Shown here piece by piece: positions 1-8,420 of a DNA stretch of 64,000 nucleotides; the first letter of the stretch is position 1, and every line of letters starts with the position of its first letter. This stretch comes from Planctomycetota bacterium (GTDB lineage Bacteria > Planctomycetota > UBA1135), in contig JAPKBM010000002.1 of assembly GCA_026421205.1 (NCBI GenBank), forward strand, positions 1-64,000, given 5' to 3'. Below the pieces are notes generated by a model. The model saw nothing but the letters and a program-made list of their open reading frames with translations, had not been told where the DNA came from and made no database searches. The translations under genes were made by a program, and so were the position numbers.

Positions 1-1651
1 TGTTTTGGGACTCAATCAAAGAGAGTGCGTCGCGCAACTCTTCTTCTTCAAGACGAAGAGAGGAGACCTCTTGTTGGCAATGCTTTTGCATGAGAGCGAG
101 GTCCGGATCCGAAGGCATTGCGGAAAGTCCCCACTCAGCTTTGGCCAAGGCTACTCCGGGACGGCCGGAGGCCAGGGCTTGCGCAGCTTCGGCGTACATT
201 TGACGCGCGTAAGAAGGGCGTAGGTAACCGTGGTGGGAGGAGGCTAGTTGTGCTTGAGAAAGGCGAAGGCGGTCGGCGGCATCTTTGGAGCGTTGCTCTA
301 ATGCGTCATTTTGCAAAACATGAGGCGTCAGGAGAATGATGATTTCCGTTTTTCTTTCCGTTTGTGATTCAGACCGGAAAAGACTTCCAATACCAGGAAT
401 GGAGCCTAAAAAAGGAATTTGACTGACGTCGGTAGTGATGGAATTTTCCATCAATCCACCGATGACTACGGTATGTCCTGAGCGAACAAGCACATTGGTC
501 TTGACTTCCGTGGTCGTTTCTTCTGGAAGACCTTGGGCGTTAATCAAACCGCTTGAGCTCTTTGGGTGAATCTCCATGCGCACCATGCCGTCATCGCTGA
601 TGAAAGGGCGGAAAACGAGAGAAGTGCCGACGTCCAAGAATTCTACGTTCTGCATGGCCAACGTATCAGTAGAGGTGGCAGTTAAGTAGGGAAGTTTTTT
701 TCCCACAAGAATTTCCGCCGCGTGGCGATTAACCGTGAGGACTTGTGGATTAGAAAGCACCGACGCATTGCCGACTTTTTCTAAAGCTTCCACAAAAACA
801 CCGACTTGATTACGCAGAATCCCGACATGCAATCCGTCGGAGGAACCGTTACTAAACCCTGACGTTCCAGCACCAAAAAACCATTCCCCGAGGCCTTTGC
901 CGTCCGGGTTACTGTCGGAACCGGAATCTGTGAGGTTGGAAGTCCCGGAGAGAGCTTGAAAGTCCACGCCACCCAGTGCCGTGAAATCAACGCCCAATTT
1001 AAATTCATCCGAAATGCTGACGGAAAGGATAGTGGCTTCCACCAAAACTTGTGCTGGAGCAAGGTCAATTTTCTTTAACAAGGAAGTGACTCGTTTTTGC
1101 GTAGCCTCGTCGGCGTAAAGGATGAAGAATTCTCGGTTAGCGTTGCCGTTGCCACCCAGGTCGTCCTCCACATCAAGCCCAGATTCGCTTTCGCTTCCGG
1201 CAACCACCATTTCATTTCCGTTCAGCATGGGCTGAACCATAGGGACCACATCCTTCGCGCGGACATGGTTGAGGTGAATCACCATGGGTTCAAAAGGGCT
1301 TGCGGTGGTGACGCCGTCCTCGTTTTGAGCAGCGTTCTCTTCGATGATCAACAAGAAGCCCCCTTCCTGCACCATGGCGTAGCCGTTGGCGGACAAAATT
1401 CGACGGAGCGCGTCATTGACGGGAGCGTCAAAGAGATTCATGGTGACTTCCCCAGTGAGGTCGGGGCCGTACACCAAGTTCATGCCGTATTCAGTGCTAA
1501 ACATTTCTAGCACTGCAGCAAGATCTTGGTTCTTAAAGTTCACCGTAATCGTGGACTCTTGCGCAGTGTCCTGCACGGTTTCCGCTTCTTGAGCGGGGGC
1601 CACGACACAAAGCGCCAAAAAGGCGCTGAAAAGGAAGGCGGTTGGTTTCAT
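1..1651 (-). CDS. pilQ: Type IV pilus secretin PilQ-like (3' end outside window)
   Basis: Outer-membrane secretin that forms the pilus (or type II) exit pore. I translated it directly: it starts ATG at 1651 with a signal peptide (MKPTAFLFSAFLALCVVAPA). An STN/N0 domain follows (around residues 35-105), then one N1-like domain ending in KKIDLAPAQVLVEATILS, then the secretin barrel with the hallmark IPFLGSIPGIGSLFR and TEIIILLTPHVL. After the barrel, over 100 further residues rich in Ala, Gln and Glu run off the window and end in an acidic helical stretch. There are no AMIN domains, so it is short at the N-terminus compared with proteobacterial PilQ. The start overlaps the pilP stop (TGATG), making it the last visible gene of the pil operon. 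The role is firm; PilQ versus GspD is decided by the pilMNOP context. Confidence 0.9.
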   Translation of the reverse strand, partial: MKPTAFLFSAFLALCVVAPAQEAETVQDTAQESTITVNFKNQDLAAVLEMFSTEYGMNLVYGPDLTGEVTMNLFDAPVNDALRRILSANGYAMVQEGGFLLIIEENAAQNEDGVTTASPFEPMVIHLNHVRAKDVVPMVQPMLNGNEMVVAGSESESGLDVEDDLGGNGNANREFFILYADEATQKRVTSLLKKIDLAPAQVLVEATILSVSISDEFKLGVDFTALGGVDFQALSGTSNLTDSGSDSNPDGKGLGEWFFGAGTSGFSNGSSDGLHVGILRNQVGVFVEALEKVGNASVLSNPQVLTVNRHAAEILVGKKLPYLTATSTDTLAMQNVEFLDVGTSLVFRPFISDDGMVRMEIHPKSSSGLINAQGLPEETTTEVKTNVLVRSGHTVVIGGLMENSITTDVSQIPFLGSIPGIGSLFRSESQTERKTEIIILLTPHVLQNDALEQRSKDAADRLRLSQAQLASSHHGYLRPSYARQMYAEAAQALASGRPGVALAKAEWGLSAMPSDPDLALMQKHCQQEVSSLRLEEEELRDALSLIESQN

Positions 1652-2265
1652 CAGTCGGTCGAAGTGGTTGCCCGGGCGGAAAGCTCCGGGCTGGACATCC
1701 GCAGCACGCGTATTTGATCTCCATCAAGGAGCTCGACTACGCGTGGACGAATGGCCATAACCACATATCGGCCGATATTGCCTCCTTCCTGAACCCTTTC
1801 AGTCCCAAAAAGGGCCCAGCGGGAATCACCGAAAATAGCGGTGCCAGAAAGACTTAGGTCAATAGGGAGGAGTTTTTCAGGAAGATTTTCTATTTCCTGA
1901 GAAGAATCTAGGGTGGATTCTTGATTTAGGCCGACGTCAGCCGTGCGCACAGTTTGCGGGGCGTTCCAGACCCCCGTTTTTGACTGGAGAAGGGGCTTTT
2001 CCCAGGTTTCGATGCGGGCCAAGGCTTCGGAGAAGGAGGCGATGGGTCGTTTCACCGGTGCCGATGCCCTTGGAGCCCCAAAAGAGGTGGCCTGGGCGGT
2101 GGAGGTGGACTCAAAGGGCGTGTTCTCCCATGCCGTGGCTTTTTCCTCTCCAAAGACCGCATTGCTCCAAACGAAGAGGGCCAGCAGTAAAAGAGCACCC
2201 AAAGCAACCAACTTTCCAGGAGATCGGCGGGCTTCGGTGGTCAGAGTCTTAGAGGCTGTGCTCAT
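1651..2265 (-). CDS. pilP: PilP-like pilus assembly protein
   Basis: Inner-membrane-anchored periplasmic protein of 204 aa, expected to link the PilN/PilO pair to the secretin. It has a basic N-terminus, one membrane segment (LVALGALLLLALFVWSNAVFG), a Pro/Ser/Thr-rich linker and a C-terminal beta domain (IDLSLSGTAIFGDSRWALFG) of the PilP/GspC homology-region type. Unlike classical PilP there is no lipobox Cys, so it is held by a membrane helix as GspC is. The start ATG at 2265 overlaps the pilO stop as ATGA. A longer frame upstream is only a shadow of pilO. Assignment rests on the fold-like motif and position. Confidence 0.8.
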   Translation of the reverse strand: MSTASKTLTTEARRSPGKLVALGALLLLALFVWSNAVFGEEKATAWENTPFESTSTAQATSFGAPRASAPVKRPIASFSEALARIETWEKPLLQSKTGVWNAPQTVRTADVGLNQESTLDSSQEIENLPEKLLPIDLSLSGTAIFGDSRWALFGTERVQEGGNIGRYVVMAIRPRVVELLDGDQIRVLRMSSPELSARATTSTD

Positions 2266-2792
2266 CCTTGGGGCTCCACCAATCCAGGGAGGCGGAAAAC
2301 GCCGTGAAGACGCACGCCACCGTCGGGGTAATCCGCAGAGGGTAGGGAAAGTCCGACTTCTTCCATGCGGATGAGGTGCGTGCCGGTCTCCAGTTCGCCC
2401 ACAAAGCGGACGATGTTCTCCCATTCCCCTTCAGCACTGAGTGCGTAGGTGGGGTGGCCCCCGAGAACGCGATCCGTTTTTTCTTGAATGCGGACTTCGC
2501 AGCCCAAACGAGTGCCTAGGTCGAAAACGCGCTTTTGGACGAGGACGGGATTGAGCCGTTGGTCCAAATTCTCTAGGGCCTCCTCTGCAAGAGGTTGAAA
2601 GGCGTGCCATTGATCCATCAGCCGGTCTCGTTGCGCCAAAACTTGTTGATTGGCAATTTGAATGGCGTCGGCGTTGGTGAGGGAGGCTTGCGCATTTTTC
2701 CGCTCTGCCATGAGTGGCGACACCCGAGTCATTCCCAGCAGAGCGGGGATGGCGAGGAGGCCAAGCAAGAAGAGAAGGCGGCGAGGAGTCAT
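2262..2792 (-). CDS. pilO: PilO-like pilus assembly protein
   Basis: Bitopic inner-membrane protein of 176 aa that pairs with PilN in the alignment complex. It shows an N-terminal membrane helix (LLFLLGLLAIPALLGM), a coiled-coil-prone stretch rich in Ala/Gln/Glu and a C-terminal ferredoxin-like part (GEWENIVRFVGELE and following) typical of PilO. I chose ATG at 2792 over the upstream ATG at 2813 because AGGAG lies 7 nt before it and it begins 10 nt after the pilN stop. It is coupled to pilP by ATGA. Confidence 0.82.
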   Translation of the reverse strand: MTPRRLLFLLGLLAIPALLGMTRVSPLMAERKNAQASLTNADAIQIANQQVLAQRDRLMDQWHAFQPLAEEALENLDQRLNPVLVQKRVFDLGTRLGCEVRIQEKTDRVLGGHPTYALSAEGEWENIVRFVGELETGTHLIRMEEVGLSLPSADYPDGGVRLHGVFRLPGLVEPQG

Positions 2793-2802
2793 TTCCAATC
2801 TC

Positions 2803-3408
2803 CTATCGGACACTTCCCTGCTGGGGATTAAGGGGAAGTTCTAGGGGTGCACGGAATTCAAGTTCCAGGCGCACGGAGTCTCTTTTTTCAGGCAATACTT
2901 CTGTGCGTATCATTTTCACCGAAGTGAACCCCGTGTCCACCCGAAGTTGCTCGGGAAGGCTGATCAGAGCAGTTTCCCCCCGAACTTCGGCGGTAATCCG
3001 AAGAAGGAGTTGCGCAGATTGCACGTTCCGACCACGGCGGACGACTTCATGTTTCCAGAGAACGTCCTCCAATTCGGCCTCCTGGCCAAGAAGTTGTGGA
3101 AGGGCAGTGAGCAGTGCGCCAACTTGAGGAAGGGAGAGGTGGTCGGTCAAGGGATCCATGGAAACTGCGTAGGCATTCATGGCCCCGTAGACCCGATCCA
3201 TTTCCGCGCGGGCTTGCTGAACAGGAGCGTCTGGCGCCTGCGCTTGTCGGGCTTGGCTGACTTGTGCTTGCACCTCCCATTCCAGGGCAAAGGTGGCGGA
3301 AAGACCAAGAAGTGCCCAAGTGCAGAGCCAAGCGAGGCGCTTCGGGGTCCGTCGGCGGTCCAGGTGTTCCGCAAATGCTTCGGGAGGGAGGAAATCGGCT
3401 GTTTTCAT
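2803..3408 (-). CDS. pilN: PilN-like pilus assembly protein
   Basis: Bitopic inner-membrane protein of 201 aa, partner of PilO, whose short cytoplasmic N-terminus normally docks into PilM. Visible are a cytoplasmic N-terminus (MKTADFLPPEAFAEHLDRRR), one helix (LAWLCTWALLGLSATFAL), a coiled-coil region and a periplasmic beta/alpha domain. The canonical PilN docking motif INLLP is not obvious; FLPPE near residue 7 may stand in for it (inference). The start at 3408 overlaps the pilM stop as ATGA. A frame beginning further upstream, inside pilM, is rejected. Confidence 0.8.
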   Translation of the reverse strand: MKTADFLPPEAFAEHLDRRRTPKRLAWLCTWALLGLSATFALEWEVQAQVSQARQAQAPDAPVQQARAEMDRVYGAMNAYAVSMDPLTDHLSLPQVGALLTALPQLLGQEAELEDVLWKHEVVRRGRNVQSAQLLLRITAEVRGETALISLPEQLRVDTGFTSVKMIRTEVLPEKRDSVRLELEFRAPLELPLNPQQGSVR

Positions 3409-4433
3409 GATTCTCCTCGTAGGGCGAGGCCCAAGGGAGTGCACCAGAGATGTTCTTCGGCTAAGATTTCGGCGGGGGCTTGAATACCTAATTCGCTGAA
3501 GGGGCGCGCCACCGAAGTGGGGATGCTGAGCGCATGGTCCAGCGCGTTTTCTACTTCAGGAAGGGCTGCGCCGAATCCAGTCAAGGTGACCGACGCTAAG
3601 CGAGCTCCTTTATGTCGTGCGGAAAAATGGCGCAAGCAGGCACGAATTTCTTGGGCCATTCCTTCGGATTCCAAGCGGAGTGCGTGCAGGATTTCCACTG
3701 CATGGCCGACGGCATTCTGCTGAAGCGTGGCCACAGTGGGATGCTGCATTGCTTCCTCATTCGGAAGTTCCGGAAGGGCGGCGGTGACCGTTTGCAGGAG
3801 GCTTTGCCCATTACTTTGCATGGGTTTCAGAAAACGCATTTCTCCTTCATGGACGATGCCGAAGAGGCTCCGGTCCATGCCCAGTTGCAAAAATCCCCAA
3901 GGATCTTCCGATGGCCCGTGCATGGCGTGCAGAGCGCGCGCCGTCGGAAAAGCGCTGTATTCCAGGCCGACGGCTCGTAATTGCAAACTTTCAGCTGCTT
4001 CGGTGCATCGGCGACTCTCGCTTTGGCCCGAGGTCAGGAGCAAAAATTCTTCCCGTTGCGCATGATCCACGGCGCCCCCGGCAAGGGGGAGATAGCGGTA
4101 GGAAATGCCTTCCGGATCATTGATGGCACGCGCGGCGGTTTCCTGCAGGGTCTGTTGTAGGCGGCTTCGTTGTGCCGGATCCATGGGGACCAAGTTGACC
4201 GCCGACGCCTCCCCGCTGGTGGCGATGAGTGCATCTTTCCCGCGGAGTTTTTTGTGGGAGAGTGCCTGAAGGAGGTGTTCCACAGCTGAAGCATGTCGAA
4301 GGGACCCTTGTGCGCCAGCAGAAGCGTGGGCGTGTACTTTCCATCCCCCTGGACCTCCGGCTAATTGGAGGAGCCGAGATTCCAAACTGCCAAAATGTAT
4401 GGCAACCGGGGAGTAACGGGTGATGAGTTTCAC
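3405..4433 (-). CDS. pilM: PilM-like actin-fold ATPase of the pilus
   Basis: Cytoplasmic actin/FtsA-like protein of 342 aa that recruits PilN to the pilus base. The sequence has the alternating beta/alpha pattern of the family, a segment LGMDRSLFGIVHEGEMRFLK (second phosphate-like loop region) and a C-terminal GFGAALPEVENAL followed by CTPLGLALR, which matches how PilM and FtsA proteins end. Classical N-terminal DxGS is not clear (IHFGSLESRLLQL instead), so nucleotide binding may be altered. It follows the 50-aa membrane peptide by 6 bp and overlaps pilN by ATGA. Confidence 0.82.
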   Translation of the reverse strand: MKLITRYSPVAIHFGSLESRLLQLAGGPGGWKVHAHASAGAQGSLRHASAVEHLLQALSHKKLRGKDALIATSGEASAVNLVPMDPAQRSRLQQTLQETAARAINDPEGISYRYLPLAGGAVDHAQREEFLLLTSGQSESRRCTEAAESLQLRAVGLEYSAFPTARALHAMHGPSEDPWGFLQLGMDRSLFGIVHEGEMRFLKPMQSNGQSLLQTVTAALPELPNEEAMQHPTVATLQQNAVGHAVEILHALRLESEGMAQEIRACLRHFSARHKGARLASVTLTGFGAALPEVENALDHALSIPTSVARPFSELGIQAPAEILAEEHLWCTPLGLALRGES

Positions 4434-4439
4434 AGCGAT

Positions 4440-4592
4440 TTATCGGTCCGTTTCCCGTTCTGCTTGAGCCACTTCCGCGGACTCACTTGGTTCATCCAAA
4501 CGCAGGGCTTCGGATGCGGCGAGGCAGAAAATGACGAAGGCAAGGGCTGCGAAAAGGGCGGGGATGGGCCGTTTTTGGAGAGGATCGTTCAT
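4440..4592 (-). CDS. Small single-helix protein of the pil operon
   Basis: A 50-aa product: a short basic N-terminus, one hydrophobic helix (IPALFAALAFVIFCLAAS) and an acidic tail rich in Glu and Arg. Its ATG overlaps the stop of the pseudopilin gene as ATGA, and it ends 6 bp before pilM, so it is translationally coupled on both sides. I know no named family for it. Position suggests a membrane accessory of the pilus or pseudopilus (inference). A longer frame starting at 4673 lies inside the pseudopilin gene and is rejected. Confidence 0.6.
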   Translation of the reverse strand: MNDPLQKRPIPALFAALAFVIFCLAASEALRLDEPSESAEVAQAERETDR

Positions 4593-5101
4593 AGGTCGTA
4601 GACGGGGGTGCCATCGGGGGTGGATTGAGTGCTGTTGGCCTTGAATAAACCAGTGGCAGCGAAGTAGACCCAACCGGTTTGATCATTGGGTCCGGAGAAG
4701 GTTCCGCCTGGCGGAATGAGGAGGACGTCGGCCTTCTTGTTGAAAGGATTGGCCGGAAAAGCATCTAGGAGGTATGGGCCATAGGGGAAACCTGCCGTGC
4801 CGACGGAATTCCAGGCACCGGATTCGTCGGTGGAGAACTGCAATTGGGCGAGGAATGCGGTTTCCGACCAGTACGCGGTTGTGGGGTCTTGGCCGGGTTT
4901 TTGCTCCGTGTGCTGGAAGCTGAAAAAGTCCACGCAGGTGCGAACGCGCTGGAGTTCTTGCTGGACCGACGCCACTTCTGCATCCTCCACAAGTCCGCTC
5001 CACATCGGGACGGCCATGCCGGATAAGACCAGTAAAATAGCGACCACAAGAAGGGTCTCGATGAGGCTAAAACCAGCGGAAAGAGTGCGTTTTTGAAGCA
5101 T
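4589..5101 (-). CDS. Type IV prepilin / pseudopilin
   Basis: 170-aa prepilin-like protein, first gene of the pil operon. The class III leader ends LSAG, followed by FSLIETLLVVAILLVLSGMA, with the Gly/Phe cleavage site and Glu+5. The soluble C-terminal part (Gly, Pro, Asn rich, with FPYGPYLLDAFPANPFN) resembles GspG/minor-pilin globular domains. It would be processed by a prepilin peptidase that is not in the window. The 50-aa peptide follows by ATGA overlap. It is most likely a minor or initiating pilin. I see no TAnnnT element just upstream. Confidence 0.88.
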   Translation of the reverse strand: MLQKRTLSAGFSLIETLLVVAILLVLSGMAVPMWSGLVEDAEVASVQQELQRVRTCVDFFSFQHTEQKPGQDPTTAYWSETAFLAQLQFSTDESGAWNSVGTAGFPYGPYLLDAFPANPFNKKADVLLIPPGGTFSGPNDQTGWVYFAATGLFKANSTQSTPDGTPVYDL

Positions 5102-5469
5102 GGGATGTGGCCCTGATGGGCTCCACCTTGCTTTCGGCTATTTCCGTCTTCCTACTTGAGTTGGTTTTTTCAGATTTGTGGCTGGGCTATCGAATGGGTA
5201 AAGCCACATAATTCGACCTCTGCTGGGGGCCGGCCAAAAATGCCTGCAGATGCCGTTCTTCCCTCAAAAGGTGCGAGGCCATCGGCATATTCGCCTGGAA
5301 CGTTGCCGTGCTGGAAGCATTCAAGAGGGCTTAATACCAATGGGCGGTGGCAATCAATAAATCACCCGGTGCCAAGGAATAGCCTTGGGCACGAAAAATA
5401 AGAGGAGAAGTGTGGAAAACATGATGTCTTCCCTGATGCCCGAAAGATGCTCCGTAACGGGTTTATTCC
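5102..5469. other. Intergenic, no gene recognised
   Basis: About 370 bp between the pil operon and the topoisomerase VI genes, both on the minus strand. An 81-codon frame on the plus strand (5156-5401) has no ribosome-binding site and an implausible composition, so I do not call it. The minus strand contains short stop-broken stretches only. The promoter of the pil operon should lie near 5101-5170 but I cannot pick a convincing hexamer pair. Confidence 0.5.
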
Positions 5470-6678
5470 TTAGGGAAGGAACTTTTTCGCGTTCTTGATT
5501 TTTACCGGGAGGTATTCTTCAATCACAAAATTCAAGCCCCATTTGGCAAAGGCCTGCTGTTCTGCGCGTACGCCCATTGTGAGCATTTGCTTGAGTGTTT
5601 TTTTCCATGCGGGGTAAGCTTGGAAGAAGGGGTCATTTTTGAGTGCATCCTTTGCGCGCTTAATGTCTACAGGAAGCAACGGGTGCGTGGCGTCTTCCAA
5701 ACCAAAATCAAGAATGTCTTGTGGCGTCACGCCCATGTAGGAGGCATTCGGTACACAGAATTTTGCGTTGATATGCGCCGATGCACCAGAACCTACTTTG
5801 AGAGTCCGATAGATATTGCACATGCCATAAGGGTCGCAATCCACAAAAGCATATACCGGAAGTTTGAGTCCTTCGCTTAAACGCCGCACAAAACGTCGGG
5901 TGGCGCGAGTGGGGACGCCTCCCATTTCCACAAGGATGCAATTGGCGGTGCGCCAGTAGCGGTGGTGATTGAGGCGCTGAAACATACCGCCTGTTTCAAT
6001 GGCAATGATGAATTCGGCGGTGGTTTCAAAGCCCAGATGATCCACCGAGCTTGGCACGGTGTAAGCGCCGGATCCCATGGCCGCGCAATCCGACCGAATG
6101 GGGTCACCAGTTTCTGGATCCTTGTCAATCACGGTCAGCGCTCCCACAACAGAGCCACCATGTTCTTCGGGGACAAAACGTAGCGTTTCTCTGGTGACGC
6201 CTTTCAAAGAAAACATGCCCTCAATATCATCTAAAACGCTGTCGGATTCACGCTGTTCATTGAACTTTGCTTCTCCCCAGTTTTTGGAAACGTAATAGGC
6301 TTCTCGTTTGGTGGCAAAGTCTGCATCGCCGACCATGTCTTGGGCAAGTGACATTAACCGCAGCGTTTGTGCAAAAGTCTTGACCGAGTTAACGTCCAAC
6401 TTACGGGTTTTGTAATTGTCGCCTAGTTCAAAGTAGCCCGTCTTCTTGTCATAGGTGACGTTGGAAAGATTTCTCTGTGGCATGACCATTTCGGGAAGCC
6501 CGCCTCCTGTAGCCGTCTTCTGAACCATTTTGGCAACAGCCACAATAGAATCCAGCGCAACTTGCTTCAGGCCCTTGCCTTTGTTGGACTCATCTTCGCC
6601 AACTTTCCGTGTCCGCGGTTTTTTTGAAGCCGATTTCTTCTTGGCCGTTTTCTTTGTAATTTTCTTTTTAGCAGCCAT
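5470..6678 (-). CDS. top6A: DNA topoisomerase VI subunit A (Spo11-like)
   Basis: Catalytic subunit (402 aa) of the type IIB topoisomerase that cuts both DNA strands through a 5' phosphotyrosine. Residues 124-129 (KREAYY) carry the catalytic tyrosine, probably Tyr129. The Toprim domain has Glu228 (AIETGG) and DCDPYG (Asp280, Asp282) for Mg2+. The first 25 residues are a Lys/Ala-rich histone-H1-like tail ([20 protein letters not shown]), not part of the archaeal core and probably a DNA-binding extension (inference). Its ATG overlaps the stop of subunit B (TAATG), so the two subunits are coupled. The enzyme is mainly archaeal and plant; bacterial copies are scattered. Confidence 0.95.
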   Translation of the reverse strand: MAAKKKITKKTAKKKSASKKPRTRKVGEDESNKGKGLKQVALDSIVAVAKMVQKTATGGGLPEMVMPQRNLSNVTYDKKTGYFELGDNYKTRKLDVNSVKTFAQTLRLMSLAQDMVGDADFATKREAYYVSKNWGEAKFNEQRESDSVLDDIEGMFSLKGVTRETLRFVPEEHGGSVVGALTVIDKDPETGDPIRSDCAAMGSGAYTVPSSVDHLGFETTAEFIIAIETGGMFQRLNHHRYWRTANCILVEMGGVPTRATRRFVRRLSEGLKLPVYAFVDCDPYGMCNIYRTLKVGSGASAHINAKFCVPNASYMGVTPQDILDFGLEDATHPLLPVDIKRAKDALKNDPFFQAYPAWKKTLKQMLTMGVRAEQQAFAKWGLNFVIEEYLPVKIKNAKKFLP

Positions 6679-8372
6679 TAGATGTTCCTCGCGGTTTCCA
6701 GGGAATCTCCAAGTGTTTCTACAATTTCTTCCCGTGCTTCATCCGTGATTCCCAGGATTTCTTGCAGGCCGATGCCTACATGGGGAAGGTATTTTTCAAT
6801 ATAGGAACGTTTTTCAAATTCATTAGCCACCCGTTTATCTTTACGGATGTGTGCGCCCAACTTTCGTCCGGCATCTTGTAACGCCCGCTTTACTTCTTTC
6901 AGAATTTCATCATAAGGCGCAATCGCTTCTTTGGCTTCACTGGTAAAAGGAACCCAGACGCTGGCCATATGTACCAAAATGACGGCCGACCCAAGAGGCA
7001 TGGACCCCTTGGGTTGTTGTAAGCCGTAGCTTTTCCAAGATGTTTGTGTGACGGCTTTGGTGAACCCACAGCCAGATTGCTGAGAAAGCAAGGGGACACG
7101 GTTTGCAAAGCGCAACAAGCGAACCGGTTCATCGGCATTGCCTAAAAGGTTTTCCGTATCCACAGTTCCCCGCCGTTTTTTTGTTTTCTTGATTCTCCCG
7201 CGTTTGTCGACTTCCAGTTGATCCCCGCCGGGCTTTGCCCACGCAATGCCTACTTCAATTTGAAATGGGTTCCCTCGGTAAACGGAAGGAGGCCGGGTGG
7301 CCACCGCGTAAAAGTCGGCGTCGGTCTCTTTCATCAGACCTTCCGTAATCCGCTTTTCGCCGATGGGGGAAAGGCACGTGGTCGGCGGTGCCGAGATTTT
7401 TGTTTTTTGAATGGAGCGGTAAAGAGCGTCGGCTTCTTCCCGAGCAATGCGTGTGGGATAAGATTTTTCTCCTAAGCCAGCTTCTTTGATAATTTCCAAC
7501 GCTTTCTTCCGACCGACGCGGCAAAACTCTTCTTGAAGAAAGCCCACCAGCCATCGTGAGTTCGTTTCTCGCAACATACGGATGAGTTCACCCAGTTCCA
7601 CACCATAAGGGTGAGGTTTGATTTCCGCTGGACGATCCGGGACGACTTTGACCGCGCGCTCGTAAATCCGTGGCTCTTCGTCGTCGGGCGTGAGGTAGTG
7701 GAGCGTTGCGTGCGGGTTGGACACGGCGGTTTGCTTGATGTAATCATCCACCGACCGCAACCCGCGTTTGTAAGTAGCCTCAAGCTCTACTTCAAAGCGC
7801 GTCCCATGCTTTAGATGCCATTCTTTGAGCACGGCTTCTTTGGTAATCATGGGCTTATTTTTCGCCGAGTCCATCTGCAAGGTTAATGACTGCGGTTTCC
7901 CTCGTGTCGTTTTTGAAATAATTTTTGCGCCTTTCCCAGTTGTCATCTGAGCGTAGAGCAGCGCCGCAGAAATACCAATGCCCTGCTGTCCGCGGGATTG
8001 CCGTCGGCTATGAAATTTAGAACCATAAAGGAGTTTGCCGAAGATGTTTTGAATTTGCTCTTTGACGATGCCGGGGCCATTGTCCTCGATGACCACGCGA
8101 AAGCGGTCCTCTTCCACTTGGTGGATTTCAATGAGGAGGTCAGGGGCGATGCCAGCTTCCTCACAGGCGTCCAGAGAGTTGTCCACCGCTTCCTTGATGG
8201 TGGTTAAAAGAGCTTTTTGTTTGTTGTCAAAGCCCAAGAGATGGCGGTTCTTGGCAAAAAATTCAGAGACCGAGATCTCTTTTTGGTTTTTCGCCATTTG
8301 TTCCGCGGTAAGGTGTTTTGTAGCAGCCACGGGGTGATTTTGCCCTTTCCTGTGGATGGATTCCACTCTCAT
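6678..8372 (-). CDS. top6B: DNA topoisomerase VI subunit B (GHKL ATPase)
   Basis: ATPase subunit (564 aa from 8372) that dimerises on ATP and drives strand passage. The GHKL motifs are all present: N box [14 protein letters not shown] (Glu61, Asn65), G1 EDNGPGI (Asp97), G2 [11 protein letters not shown] (about 128-137). They are followed by an H2TH/transducer region and a C-terminal [16 protein letters not shown]. The N-terminal [17 protein letters not shown] is characteristic of Top6B. Start: ATG 8372 has CAGAAT 7 nt upstream, fitting the leaderless pattern of the window. GTG 8330 and ATG 8297 are alternatives and all keep the conserved core. First gene of a two-gene operon. Confidence 0.95.
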   Translation of the reverse strand: MRVESIHRKGQNHPVAATKHLTAEQMAKNQKEISVSEFFAKNRHLLGFDNKQKALLTTIKEAVDNSLDACEEAGIAPDLLIEIHQVEEDRFRVVIEDNGPGIVKEQIQNIFGKLLYGSKFHSRRQSRGQQGIGISAALLYAQMTTGKGAKIISKTTRGKPQSLTLQMDSAKNKPMITKEAVLKEWHLKHGTRFEVELEATYKRGLRSVDDYIKQTAVSNPHATLHYLTPDDEEPRIYERAVKVVPDRPAEIKPHPYGVELGELIRMLRETNSRWLVGFLQEEFCRVGRKKALEIIKEAGLGEKSYPTRIAREEADALYRSIQKTKISAPPTTCLSPIGEKRITEGLMKETDADFYAVATRPPSVYRGNPFQIEVGIAWAKPGGDQLEVDKRGRIKKTKKRRGTVDTENLLGNADEPVRLLRFANRVPLLSQQSGCGFTKAVTQTSWKSYGLQQPKGSMPLGSAVILVHMASVWVPFTSEAKEAIAPYDEILKEVKRALQDAGRKLGAHIRKDKRVANEFEKRSYIEKYLPHVGIGLQEILGITDEAREEIVETLGDSLETARNI

Positions 8373-8404
8373 CGTGTCGATTCTGCGGAGTTTTTGAGCT
8401 TCTC

Positions 8405-8410
8405 TAAACT
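8405..8410 (+). promoter_or_regulatory. -10-like TAAACT
   Basis: TAAACT ends 10 nt before the ATG at 8421 of the transglutaminase-esterase gene. It is part of the recurrent TAnnnT-close-to-start pattern. No clear -35 is seen. Confidence 0.35.
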
Positions 8411-8420
8411 AGCCCTGCTC

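Noticed and set aside
5156-5401. 81-codon plus-strand frame between the pil and topoisomerase VI operons
   Set aside because: No ribosome-binding site, no recognisable motif, and composition unlike neighbouring proteins.
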